Of a DNA stretch of 64,000 bases, positions 26,507-34,599 are shown piece by piece. Position 1 is the stretch's first letter, and every line of letters starts with the position of its first letter. Below the pieces are notes generated by a model. The model made no database searches and was not told the DNA's origin. It worked only from the letters and a program-made list of their open reading frames with translations. The translations under genes and the position numbers were made by a program. The DNA is from Bog-950 sp964615305 (lineage in GTDB: Bacteria; Bacteroidota; Bacteroidia; Chitinophagales; LD1): NCBI GenBank assembly GCA_964615305.1, contig CAZTNA010000004.1, positions 168,960-232,959 of the forward strand, read 5' to 3'.

Positions 26507-27467
26507 TCAAACTCAGGCGCTTATATTTATCATGCAGCGCTGCGTATATTGGATCTTCGCCCCCTTTCACCATTTTCAGAAAATCTATTTTCCCTTTCAA
26601 TACATTATGAAATTGCTCTGGTGTTTGGTTGCCACATGTAGAGCGTTGCACTCCGTACATTTCCAGTTTATGTAACATGGCGCGTATAGACCGGATATAC
26701 TTTCTATCAACGTTTACTTTCTCATTCACTTTTAAGCCGGTTACCGTCTGCCTACCGGTGTTGCGCTGAATTCGCGTTTTGCTTTCATTTACAAAAAAAT
26801 TTTCCGATTGTATTATCTCTTCAATTTGTTTTACATGCTGCTTCGTTATTTCTTCATCGGTAGAAAATGTTAGATCATCTGCATACCGGCTAAATCGTAA
26901 AGAATTATCATTTGCATATCGCATTAGCTTTCTGTCAAGCAGAAAACACGCAAAGTTTGAAATAACGGGTGAAGTGGGGGCCCCCATGGGCAACCGATCT
27001 TTGTAACTGGTTAAAATAGCCAGACAGGATGCAAAGTCGTTACTGAAGTAAAACGGATACGACATAAATGTTCTTTTTACACGCCAAATATCTATGCCAT
27101 GGAAAAAGTTCAGCAGGTCAATGTTTAACAGTTGTTTTGCACCAATGTGCAATGCCGCATTGGTAACTATGTTTTTCGCCTGTTTTGTTTCCATATTTTT
27201 GGCTATAAATCCATGAGCACAATCAGGACGAACGCGGCAGTATTCTATTTGCAGGCATTTATTTAATGCTGCCTGTATTTTCTTCAAATTATCAGTTGGA
27301 GCCTCAATTTCTCTTTTGCCACCCTTCCGCTTCGCTATAAAGAAAGATTCATAGCTTACTTCAGTAGAAAAAATAGCTTCTTTAAGCGAATGACTTGAAA
27401 TTCCCAAGAATTCAGGAAGATCATCAATACTGGTTAACTCTGAAAATTGCATTACCGGTGTTTTCAT
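26496..27467 (-). CDS. Retron-type reverse transcriptase
   Basis: A 323-aa RNA-directed DNA polymerase of the size of retron RTs. Visible motifs in order: SFFIAKRKGGKREIEAP (41-57); AHGF (84-87); NAALH (103-107), matching the retron NAxxH signature; the first catalytic Asp in NIDLLNFF (115-122, D117); LPMGAPTSPVISN (159-171); the active-site YADD (195-198) in FSRYADDLTF; and VTG (242-244) in the retron-specific region that recognises the msr RNA. There is no maturase or endonuclease extension as in group II introns. The gene follows a 173-bp non-coding, foldable gap and is followed co-directionally by ARPP-1-like and DUF4258-like genes. In a retron it would reverse transcribe part of the upstream RNA into msDNA, used in anti-phage defence. 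Confidence 0.92.
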   Translation of the reverse strand: MKTPVMQFSELTSIDDLPEFLGISSHSLKEAIFSTEVSYESFFIAKRKGGKREIEAPTDNLKKIQAALNKCLQIEYCRVRPDCAHGFIAKNMETKQAKNIVTNAALHIGAKQLLNIDLLNFFHGIDIWRVKRTFMSYPFYFSNDFASCLAILTSYKDRLPMGAPTSPVISNFACFLLDRKLMRYANDNSLRFSRYADDLTFSTDEEITKQHVKQIEEIIQSENFFVNESKTRIQRNTGRQTVTGLKVNEKVNVDRKYIRSIRAMLHKLEMYGVQRSTCGNQTPEQFHNVLKGKIDFLKMVKGGEDPIYAALHDKYKRLSLTCY

Positions 27468-27501
27468 TTGATTGTTTTTTTTACAAAACCGCTAGGGCAA
27501 A

Positions 27502-27635
27502 AGGCATTTTTTACTATCTCGAAAAGAAAACTATTGAGGTTGCGGAGCAACCTCAATGAATAAGCAAGCATTGATAGCAGGCCGCAGTTAACACAGCCCT
27601 AAAGTCCTTGCCGACTCATAGTAGTTTATATGCCT
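27502..27635 (-). ncRNA. Candidate retron msr-msd RNA upstream of the RT gene
   Basis: The 173 bp between the dnaB stop and the RT start has no gene. On the minus strand the 5' part AGGCAT (27635-27630) pairs with ATGCCT (27507-27502), extendable by G-U pairs. Just inside, TACTAT (27623-27618) pairs with ATAGTA (27517-27512). These nested helices look like the a1/a2 pairing of retron RNAs. Directly after the inner helix comes G27617, a candidate branching G, then a small stem AGTC/GACT (27616-27613 with 27606-27603). Near the 3' part a perfect 11-bp hairpin (27557-27547 with 27543-27533, loop TCC) could be the msd stem. Alternative: that hairpin is followed by TAGTTTTCTTTTC and might be only the terminator of dnaB. 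No covariation could be tested. Confidence 0.6.
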
Positions 27636-27640
27636 CTCCC

Positions 27641-29089
27641 CTAAAACGGTGTATCTAAATCGTCTTCGTCTTGCTGTAAAAACACTCGCTTAAACTTTTG
27701 GCGAAGTTGTTCATCAGCTATTGGTATATCGTTAGGTCTTAGTTCACCTGTTTGTTCGTCAAAGTCTTTAAATTTCGAGAAGTCGGGTACAAATTCCAGG
27801 TTTATTGTGCCAACAGGGCCAAACCTGTTTTTAGCCACAATTACCTCAGCCGTGTTTTTGGTTTTTTTGCCTTCAGCATCATAGTCCAGTCCGTAATATT
27901 CTGCACGATATAGAAACAAAACTTTATCGGCATCTTGTTCAATGGCTCCGCTTTCTCTTAGGTCAGAGAGAATTGGCTTCTTGTCACCTCCTCTTGTTTC
28001 CACGGCTCTACTTAGCTGCGATAAAACAACTACAGGTATGTTGAGCTCGCGCGCTAAGCGCTTTAGAGCTCGGCACATATTCGAAATTTGCAATTCTCTG
28101 GATTCATTACGGTTTCTTTTGTCAGATCCCATCAGTTGTAAGTAATCAACCACTATCATTTTTATCCCTTGCATTTCGTGCAATTTGCGGGCTAAGAGCA
28201 ATAAACGATGTATTTGAATTCCGGGATCATCTATAACATGCAGTGGTGCAGCTTTTAGCTTAACAATAGCATCACAGACCTTAGCGTAGTCATCCTTGTC
28301 AAGATTTCCACTCTGAATTTTTGGGCTTTGCACATGCGCCAGCATACTAACAAGACGTTTAATGAGTTGTTGAGTTGAAATTTCTAACGAAAACCATGCT
28401 ACCGGAGTTTTTTCTTTCATCAGTAAATGAGCAAGCATGGAAAGTGCAAACCCTGTTTTTCCCATAGTAGGTCGAGCGCCTACAATAATCAGTTCTCCGT
28501 TTCCTAAGCCACCAAACTCATTATCCAATAACTCGAAGCCCGTGGATACTAAATCTGGATTATTGTCGCCATTTTGACGGATGTTTAGTTCGTCAAGAAA
28601 TTCACTTACGCTATGCTTTATGTTTGGCGTAGATTTTACATAAAAACTTGCTTGGGTTTTGTTCATGTCATGAATTGCTGTTTCCCAGTCGTTAGTTGCA
28701 TCTTCGGTAGGGCAGTTTCCCATACTAATCAGCCGTTCACCCATTTCTATAAGGGCATGTTTCATTCTGTTGTTTCTGATTAACTCAACGTAAGCATCAA
28801 ATTGTGAAGCAGTACTTATTGGAACTGTTAAAGACTGCAGATACTCTTGTCCACCAGCCGTTTCTAGTTGAGAGGATTTAGTCAAGGCTGATTGAACTAA
28901 CAAAATGTCTGGGGTAGTTCCCTCTGAATCAACTTGTTGAATGCTATAGAAAATAACTTGATGACGCTTATCGTGAAAAAGATTTGCGCTTAAACTATTT
29001 TGCCAAAACAAACCAACCGGTTGACCGTTCAAAATAGAGGAGAGTATTCCTCTCTCAGCCGCTATAGCTGTATTTTCTGTTGTTCCCAT
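27641..29089 (-). CDS. dnaB: Replicative DNA helicase DnaB, divergent N-terminal domain
   Basis: DnaB is the hexameric fork helicase. The 482-aa protein has an N-terminal DnaB domain (about 6-110: AAERGILSSIL, NLFHDKRHQVIFYSI, TAGGQEYLQSL) and a RecA-like ATPase domain with Walker A GARPTMGKT (204-212), Walker B MIVVDYLQLM (311-320) and the strongly conserved LSQLSRAVETRGG and SDLRESGAIEQDADKVLF segments, ending DEDDLDTPF. The N-terminus lacks the usual PP-x-x-EAE start of bacterial DnaB and is diverged (NTAIAAERG), so this might be a second, mobile-element-derived copy and not the housekeeping one. Its stop is the upstream border of the candidate retron RNA. Whether it is functionally tied to the RT block cannot be told from the sequence. 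Confidence 0.9.
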   Translation of the reverse strand: MGTTENTAIAAERGILSSILNGQPVGLFWQNSLSANLFHDKRHQVIFYSIQQVDSEGTTPDILLVQSALTKSSQLETAGGQEYLQSLTVPISTASQFDAYVELIRNNRMKHALIEMGERLISMGNCPTEDATNDWETAIHDMNKTQASFYVKSTPNIKHSVSEFLDELNIRQNGDNNPDLVSTGFELLDNEFGGLGNGELIIVGARPTMGKTGFALSMLAHLLMKEKTPVAWFSLEISTQQLIKRLVSMLAHVQSPKIQSGNLDKDDYAKVCDAIVKLKAAPLHVIDDPGIQIHRLLLLARKLHEMQGIKMIVVDYLQLMGSDKRNRNESRELQISNMCRALKRLARELNIPVVVLSQLSRAVETRGGDKKPILSDLRESGAIEQDADKVLFLYRAEYYGLDYDAEGKKTKNTAEVIVAKNRFGPVGTINLEFVPDFSKFKDFDEQTGELRPNDIPIADEQLRQKFKRVFLQQDEDDLDTPF

Positions 29090-29487
29090 TTCCGAAAAAA
29101 TTTAGTTGAAAAGAAATTACTGAAAGGCAAAAGCAAAATTATGGATAGAAGTATTTAGAAAAAAGTAGTGTGCAGAAATTATGGGTTCTGTATTTTAAAA
29201 TCAACAGCATTGAAACTCAGTAGCAGTTTAGGTTTGCATATTTTTTGCACAGAAAAATGTGCAGCACCATAAATAGTTTTGCACCTGTTTTTTGTGGAGA
29301 ATGGCGAGGGGTTTGATTGTTAATAACAGTTTTATCGGGAGTTACATCAACTTGCCCAGTAAGTTGGTTTGTTCTACTTCTGTGACTTGCGGGGTTAACG
29401 TTACTATGCACGTTAAATTTCCGCTAAAACAAATCCTACTTTAGCTAATTCGGGCATTAATGCGATAATTGCCTCTCAAACTTGATT
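29090..29487. other. 398-bp gene-free gap between dnaB and a divergent surface-protein gene
   Basis: Divergent intergenic region that must hold both promoters. A small perfect hairpin TGCACA/TGTGCA (29246-29251 with 29258-29263, loop GAAAAA) is visible near its middle, next to a second TTTGCA at 29233. A 64-codon minus-strand frame (29217-29411) has no recognisable features and is not called. No tRNA-like or other RNA structure was recognised. Confidence 0.5.
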
Positions 29488-31395
29488 ATGAAGAAATACG
29501 CCTTCCTCTTGGTAGTTGCTTTGATGTTTTCATTTAAAAGCCATAGCCAGCTTATTATTAATGAACTTTCACAAGGCCCATCAGGAGCCAAAGAATACAT
29601 TGAGTTTTTGGTTACCGGCACACCTGTTTGTGGCAGTAACAATACCGTTGACCTTCGCGGTTGGATTATAGACGACAACAACAGTTGGCATGCTACAGGT
29701 GCAGGCACAGGAATAGCCGGTGGACATGCACGGTTTGATAGCATTGCTCAGTGGGCAAACGTAAAACTTGGCTCACTGATATTAATTTATAACGATGCAG
29801 ATGTTAGCTCAGCAGTAGCTGCTCTTTCTGTTGATACGAACGATGCGGATAACGACTTGGTGTACATAATACCTGTTAGTTCTTCCGTAATTCAAAAAAA
29901 CATTACGTTACCTGCCAGTAATGGCAGTATGACAACATACGCAGTTCCGGGAACTGTTTACTCTGCAATTGGCACTTATGTAGGTTTAGGAATGGCTAAT
30001 GGTGATGATGCTTTTCATACAGTTTCACCAGCTAATTATGCGGCTGCATACCATGCAATAGGTTGGGGAAACAATAATACGGCTGTAAATGTGTACTACA
30101 ACGGTTCACAAAGCGGTATGGTTATTTACATGGCAAACACGGTAAACAATGATCCTTTCAATCAGGCAAATTATATTGACTCGTCTGCAACTACTCAGGA
30201 AACACCCGGGGCTCCTAATTCACCGGCTAATGCAGTATGGATTACCTCTTTAAGCAACAACGGGCAGCCTTTTTTGCCCCCCACCATTACATTTAACTCT
30301 CCTGCACCAATTACTTGTAACAACTCAAGTTCAATAATTACAGCTTCTACTAATGCTATAGGAGCAAGCTTTGTTTGGAGTAACAATACAATTGGGTCAA
30401 ACGACACTGTATATACAGCCGGAAGCTATACAGTTACCGTTACAGATGTTGCGGGTGTGTGTTCCGCTTCTGCTTCCATTAATGTTACATCAACAAGCGG
30501 CATTACAATATCTACGTCATCAACCAGTACTACTTGTGGTGCAAGTGATGGATCTGCCACGGTAACTGTTACTGGTGGTTCGGCAGTTTCATACAGTTGG
30601 AGTAACGGAGGAGCAGATTCAACTATAATCAATGTGCCAGCGGGCAGTTATTCTGTTACTGTAGATGGCGGTGGTGGCTGTTCAGCAACAGCAACAGTAG
30701 TGGTAGGTTCAAGCAATGGCACAAACGTTACAATTAACGCAGGTGATACAGTATTTTGCTCGGGTGACAGTACGCAGATTTGTGCACCCAACAGCTTGCA
30801 AAGCTACCTGTGGAGCACAGGTGAAACCACCGATTGTATTTACGCCAAACAAGGAGGTAACTACTATGTAACAGTAACAGACACTAATGGCTGCACGGCA
30901 CTTTCAAATCCGATTGCTGTTTCAATTTTTCCACAACCACCGGTTAGCATAAGCGTTAATGGCAATTCCCTTACGGCATACAGTGCTGAAAGTTATCAGT
31001 GGTATTTAAACAATGCTCAAATACAAGGAGCTACAGATAGCACTTATGTGGCAACAGTTACCGGAAGCTACACTGTACTTGTTACTGACACTAACGGCTG
31101 TTCTGCGTTATCTAATGCCGTACCGGTTAATGTAACGGCTATTGAAGGCTTAGAAACACCATCTGTAATTAAAATTTTCCCCAATCCATTTACACAAGCG
31201 GGCTTTGCAGTTGAAGTTGGCTCTGATTACTTAAATGCAAAAGTTGAGTTGCTAAACGCGAAGGGGCAAGTGGTTTTTGTATCAGTGCTAGAGTCGCGGG
31301 TGTTAGTAATTGCACAACCATTAGCTAGTGGAGTTTATTGGCTAAAACTGCAAAACAGAGAAACAACAGCTACTAAAAAGCTGATAAAGTTTTGA
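29488..31395 (+). CDS. T9SS-sorted surface protein with lamin-tail-like N-terminal domain
   Basis: Start ATG at 29488 gives a 635-aa protein with a signal peptide (KKYAFLLVVALMFSFKSHSQ). The first 190 residues (LIINELSQGPSGAKEYIEFL, then VDLRGWIIDDNN) look like a lamin-tail domain, a fold found in many secreted bacterial proteins. Several Ig/SprB-like repeats follow with the pattern GCSATATV and SYTVTVTDVAGVCSA, then YSWSNGGAD and YLWSTGE units. The last 80 residues form a Por sorting domain (IKIFPNPFTQAGFAVEV, GVYWLKLQNRET, ending KKLIKF). Secretion by T9SS to the cell surface is expected. Binding target is unknown. It is convergent with trxB, only 22 bp apart. Confidence 0.88.
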   Translation: MKKYAFLLVVALMFSFKSHSQLIINELSQGPSGAKEYIEFLVTGTPVCGSNNTVDLRGWIIDDNNSWHATGAGTGIAGGHARFDSIAQWANVKLGSLILIYNDADVSSAVAALSVDTNDADNDLVYIIPVSSSVIQKNITLPASNGSMTTYAVPGTVYSAIGTYVGLGMANGDDAFHTVSPANYAAAYHAIGWGNNNTAVNVYYNGSQSGMVIYMANTVNNDPFNQANYIDSSATTQETPGAPNSPANAVWITSLSNNGQPFLPPTITFNSPAPITCNNSSSIITASTNAIGASFVWSNNTIGSNDTVYTAGSYTVTVTDVAGVCSASASINVTSTSGITISTSSTSTTCGASDGSATVTVTGGSAVSYSWSNGGADSTIINVPAGSYSVTVDGGGGCSATATVVVGSSNGTNVTINAGDTVFCSGDSTQICAPNSLQSYLWSTGETTDCIYAKQGGNYYVTVTDTNGCTALSNPIAVSIFPQPPVSISVNGNSLTAYSAESYQWYLNNAQIQGATDSTYVATVTGSYTVLVTDTNGCSALSNAVPVNVTAIEGLETPSVIKIFPNPFTQAGFAVEVGSDYLNAKVELLNAKGQVVFVSVLESRVLVIAQPLASGVYWLKLQNRETTATKKLIKF

Positions 31396-31417
31396 ACCGG
31401 TATTTGTATTCAAACAT

Positions 31418-32353
31418 TTAATGAATGCCTTTTGAGCTGAGCCAACGCTCAGTTTCGAGGGCTGCCATGCAACCTGTTCCGGCAGCTGTTACTGCCTGGC
31501 GGTAGGTTTTATCTTGTAAATCGCCACAAGCAAAAACACCTTCTACATTAGTTTTGGTTGATCCGGGAACTGTTACAATGTAGTCTTCACTATCTGTGGT
31601 AATATATTCTTTAAAAACAGCTGAGTTGGGCTGGTGGCCAATAGCAACAAAAAATCCGGTAATAGGTATAGTTGTTAACTCACCAGTCTTGTTATTCTTT
31701 ACTCTTACGGCTTCCACTACAGTTTCACCCAACACTTCATCAGTTTCGGTATTCCAATAAACTTTTATGTTTTTGATATTAACTACCCTCTCCTGCATGA
31801 TTTTAGAAGCACGCATTTCATCTCTGCGCACCAGCATGTGAACGGTTGTACAAAGTTTTGAAAGGTAAATAGCTTCTTCACAAGCCGTATCTCCTGCGCC
31901 CACAATCGCCACTTCTTGTTTTCTGAAAAAGAAGCCATCGCATACTGCACATGCGCTAACACCCGAGCCATTCAATCGTTTTTCACTTGGTAAACCTAAC
32001 CATTTAGCTTCTGCACCTGTGGCAAGTATTACAGCATCAGCGGTTACTTCTTTTTCTCCGTCTATCCATACTTTTTTGGGCGAAACTGAAAAATCAACCT
32101 TGGTAGCCATGCCAAAGCGGATATCGGTGCCAAAACGCTCTGCCTGATTTTTGAAGTCTTCCATCATTTCTGGGCCTAAGATTCCTTTAGGGTAGCCCGG
32201 GTAGTTTTCTACATCAGTGGTATTCATTAGTTGCCCGCCTTGCAAAAGCCCCGTGTACATAACCGGTTTTAAACCGGCACGGGCGGCATAAATAGCGGCT
32301 GTATAACCAGCAGGGCCAGATCCTATAATTAAGCAATGAAAATGTTCTGTCAT
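31418..32353 (-). CDS. trxB: Thioredoxin-disulfide reductase
   Basis: TrxB passes electrons from NADPH through FAD and a redox-active disulfide to thioredoxin in the cytoplasm. ATG at 32353 gives the usual start MTEHFHCLIIGSGPAGYTAA, with the FAD-binding GxGxxG at residues 10-15; the in-frame ATG at 32416 would add an unlikely extension. The active-site motif CAVC (in GSGVSACAVCDGFFF) is present, followed by the NADPH-binding GAGDTACEEA and the late FAD motif GVFACGDLQDKTYRQAVTAA. At 311 aa the length is typical. It is monocistronic or the first gene of a minus transcript; the next gene on + diverges 165 bp upstream. Confidence 0.97.
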   Translation of the reverse strand: MTEHFHCLIIGSGPAGYTAAIYAARAGLKPVMYTGLLQGGQLMNTTDVENYPGYPKGILGPEMMEDFKNQAERFGTDIRFGMATKVDFSVSPKKVWIDGEKEVTADAVILATGAEAKWLGLPSEKRLNGSGVSACAVCDGFFFRKQEVAIVGAGDTACEEAIYLSKLCTTVHMLVRRDEMRASKIMQERVVNIKNIKVYWNTETDEVLGETVVEAVRVKNNKTGELTTIPITGFFVAIGHQPNSAVFKEYITTDSEDYIVTVPGSTKTNVEGVFACGDLQDKTYRQAVTAAGTGCMAALETERWLSSKGIH

Positions 32354-32518
32354 AATATATATGTCGATTTTTTTGTTGTAAAACTTGGCGAATGTAATCA
32401 AAGCATTGAACCGCAAAGCTTAGCTAATGTCATGTAAAAAGGAGTTAAGTATTTTTATGAAACGGAAACACATCAAAGCCGTATTTGCAGATTTCTATTT
32501 TAGCAATAATAAAAGTCT

Positions 32519-32980
32519 ATGCGAGTTATTCCTTTTGTTTTCCTACTTGTAATTGCCTGCTCGTCTTGCAGAATATTACCTCCTACTTTCAGAACAGTTA
32601 ATAACACACGGTTTGAACGAGCCGGAGATATTGGTATTAAGTTGGGTGCTGATGTTGTTTTTCATAACCCCAATTTTGTTCGTTGCCGTGTAAAAGATAT
32701 AGCTATTGATGTTTTACTCGATAAAAAAATTTTAGGCACATTGGGTGAAAAGAGTGATATACTGATTAAGCCCAAAAGCGATTTTAGTGTTCCGTTGGGC
32801 ATAAGTCTTAAACCTGATGGCACATTGCTCGACAACATAAAAAGTCTTTGGGGTATAGTAACCAATAAAGAAGCTGACGTGTCGCTGATTGGTAACGTAA
32901 AGATTAAAGTGCTGTGCACTACTCATAAAATTCCAGTTAATTTTCAACAGCGAATAAGTTTAGGATCGCTCAAAAAGTAA
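32519..32980 (+). CDS. LEA14-like (LEA type 2) lipoprotein
   Basis: A 153-aa protein with a lipoprotein signal ending in a Cys of SSC (VFLLVIACSSCRIL; Cys17). The mature part has a single LEA14/WHy-like beta-sandwich domain: GIKLGADVVFHNPNFVRCRVKDIAIDVLLD, in which a hydrophobic beta strand is followed by NPN, typical of this family, then KSDFSVPLGISL and VSLIGNVKIKVLCTTHKIPVNF. LEA14-like proteins bind to or stabilise membranes and proteins; here it would be anchored in the envelope. The gene diverges from trxB and converges on a small lipoprotein gene. Start at 32519 is the only good ATG. Confidence 0.8.
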   Translation: MRVIPFVFLLVIACSSCRILPPTFRTVNNTRFERAGDIGIKLGADVVFHNPNFVRCRVKDIAIDVLLDKKILGTLGEKSDILIKPKSDFSVPLGISLKPDGTLLDNIKSLWGIVTNKEADVSLIGNVKIKVLCTTHKIPVNFQQRISLGSLKK

Positions 32981-33023
32981 ACGATAAAACACCTGCATTT
33001 TTTTCTGGCGTTATAGCGAAGAA

Positions 33024-33488
33024 CTAAATTTTTGTAAGTTCAAGTTTAGTATAGGTAGTATCTAAAGCCGGATTTATACCGTCATAAATCTTTAAGTGGT
33101 TCTTATCACAGGTTAAAATCCGTTTTTTTATTGAAGGCTGTTCAATAACAAATGTGCCGTCAATGAAATCATCTACGTTGATGTAAACTTGCTTGTACTG
33201 GGTAACGTACCAGGTACCGCCTTTTACCGAATGTAAGGTGTCATGCGTCAGGTAAAATGTAAGCATGGTTCCGTCTTTCTCAAAATCCATTTTGTATTGG
33301 CAGCAATCAACTGATGTGTTGTAATGCGGAAATGCAGTCAGATAATTTACAGTTGATGTATCTATGTTTACAGTGTTTAAAAGCCATAAGCCGTTTATAA
33401 GATTGTCCTCTGTTATCTTTTTACAGGATGAAAAGAAACAGCAGAGCGAAAATAGTGAAGCGATAAGAGGCAGTCTAAACTTATTCAT
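33024..33488 (-). CDS. Small lipoprotein, lipocalin-like fold likely, unknown function
   Basis: The 154-aa product has a lipoprotein signal (LIASLFSLCCFFSSCKK; lipobox FSSC, Cys22). The rest is beta-rich, with the opening INGLWLLNTVNIDTSTVNYL and MDFEKDGTMLTFYLT, GGTWYVTQYKQVYINVDD and RILTCDKNHLKIYDG, the order seen in short lipocalin-like (DUF4923/DUF5004-type) Bacteroidota lipoproteins. The resemblance is by strand pattern only. It lies 47 bp before the nitronate monooxygenase-like gene's stop on the same strand. Confidence 0.7.
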   Translation of the reverse strand: MNKFRLPLIASLFSLCCFFSSCKKITEDNLINGLWLLNTVNIDTSTVNYLTAFPHYNTSVDCCQYKMDFEKDGTMLTFYLTHDTLHSVKGGTWYVTQYKQVYINVDDFIDGTFVIEQPSIKKRILTCDKNHLKIYDGINPALDTTYTKLELTKI

Positions 33489-33535
33489 AAAACTGTATTT
33501 CAGAAATTGTATTTGAATGTTATTTACTATGCGAG

Positions 33536-34516
33536 TTAGCTTTTGTTGTTTACTGCCGCTAAATAATCTTCCACCAGGTTTGTAGCAATGGTTTTTACCG
33601 GTAAAATTTCTTTCACATACTCAATAGATGGTCCTGCGCACCAATAGGTTTGGTAAGTAGCGCCAAAGGCTGCTTTTTCCAATGCTTTCATTCCTTTGTA
33701 GTAGGTAATCATTTTAGTCCATTTTTTAATTTTTTTATTGCTATTCAAAAAGCGTTCGAGCCAATTTTGTTCTGTTCCTATGCTCTTGACGTAATCTGTA
33801 TTAATTACGGTGCAGGGTGTGCCGCTAAGTTTGGTTGTCATTACAATATCTTTGGCCCCATAACGTACACAGGCATTTTTGTAGTCTTGTGTTACAGGGG
33901 CTTCGTGGCTGGCAATAAAAGGACTGCCAATCGAAATGCCACAGGCGCCATGGTCTAGCATCTTTTTCATTTGTTGTCCGTTACCTACTCCACCGGCTGA
34001 TATTACAGGCACTTTGCAGTTTTCTACTAAGGTTTTTATAAGGTCTTTCGGAGAAATTTTTCCTGCATGTCCACCGGCTTCGTTATTTACAGCAATTATA
34101 GCATCGCAGCCCATGGCTTCAACCTTTTGCGCATAGGCTAAATCAATTACATCGCAAAACACTTTTATTCCGTGGGGTTTGCATGCATGAATTGTGCTTT
34201 CAGGGGAGCCAAGCGATGTGATAATAAAAGGGACTTTAAATTCTACACATGTTTTTAGTTGCTCATCGAAACGAATATTCGATTTGTTGGTAATAAGATT
34301 TATACCAAACGCCTTATCGGTAGCAGATTTTATTTCTTCTAATGCCTTTCTGAACTCTGCATCGGTCCTATAATTTAGTGCAGGTATGGCTCCGGTAATT
34401 CCCGCTTTACAAGATTCAATTACCATTTTTGTATTACTGACTAAAAACATAGGAGCCATAATAACCGGATAATCTATGTTCAACATTCGGGTAAGCGCTG
34501 TATCTACTTTTGGCAT
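33536..34516 (-). CDS. Nitronate monooxygenase-like flavoprotein
   Basis: A 326-aa TIM-barrel FMN enzyme of the 2-nitropropane dioxygenase (NMO) family, which oxidises nitronates such as propionate-3-nitronate. Family landmarks visible: the start LTRMLNIDYPVIMAPMFLVSN, AGITGAIPALNYRTDAEFRK, INLITNKSN, the substrate loop ITSLGSPESTIHACK, the conserved AVNNEAGGHAGK (with the catalytic His equivalent in GGHAGK), and the FMN phosphate motif PVISAGGVGNGQQM followed by GACGISIGSPFIAS. A related family includes enoyl-ACP reductase FabK, which cannot be excluded, but the GGHAGK block and length favour NMO. The neighbouring genes do not suggest a pathway. Confidence 0.9.
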   Translation of the reverse strand: MPKVDTALTRMLNIDYPVIMAPMFLVSNTKMVIESCKAGITGAIPALNYRTDAEFRKALEEIKSATDKAFGINLITNKSNIRFDEQLKTCVEFKVPFIITSLGSPESTIHACKPHGIKVFCDVIDLAYAQKVEAMGCDAIIAVNNEAGGHAGKISPKDLIKTLVENCKVPVISAGGVGNGQQMKKMLDHGACGISIGSPFIASHEAPVTQDYKNACVRYGAKDIVMTTKLSGTPCTVINTDYVKSIGTEQNWLERFLNSNKKIKKWTKMITYYKGMKALEKAAFGATYQTYWCAGPSIEYVKEILPVKTIATNLVEDYLAAVNNKS

Positions 34517-34532
34517 AACATCATTTAGGTAG

Positions 34533-34540
34533 CAAACATA
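34533..34540 (-). promoter_or_regulatory. Putative -7 element for the nitronate monooxygenase-like gene
   Basis: On the minus strand TATGTTTG exactly matches TAnnTTTG and lies about 17 bp before the ATG at 34516. The nearest TTTG upstream (34557-34554) is only 13 bp away, shorter than usual, so the second element is uncertain. Confidence 0.4.
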
Positions 34541-34599
34541 AAAATGAAAATTGCAAAGGCTTACATGTTAATTACCGGTGTGGCGAGTAAGCAAAAATG

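Noticed and set aside
26496..27467. Reverse transcriptase as group II intron maturase or diversity-generating RT
   Set aside because: No maturase X or endonuclease domain and no intron-like ribozyme; no template/variable repeat pair with adenine-specific differences seen. The NAxxH and VTG motifs favour a retron.
29246..29263. Small hairpin TGCACA/TGTGCA as a terminator
   Set aside because: Six base pairs without a U-run; it lies between divergent genes, where no transcript end is expected.
29217..29411. 64-codon minus-strand frame in the gap upstream of dnaB
   Set aside because: No domain or signal peptide seen and unusual composition; more likely non-coding.
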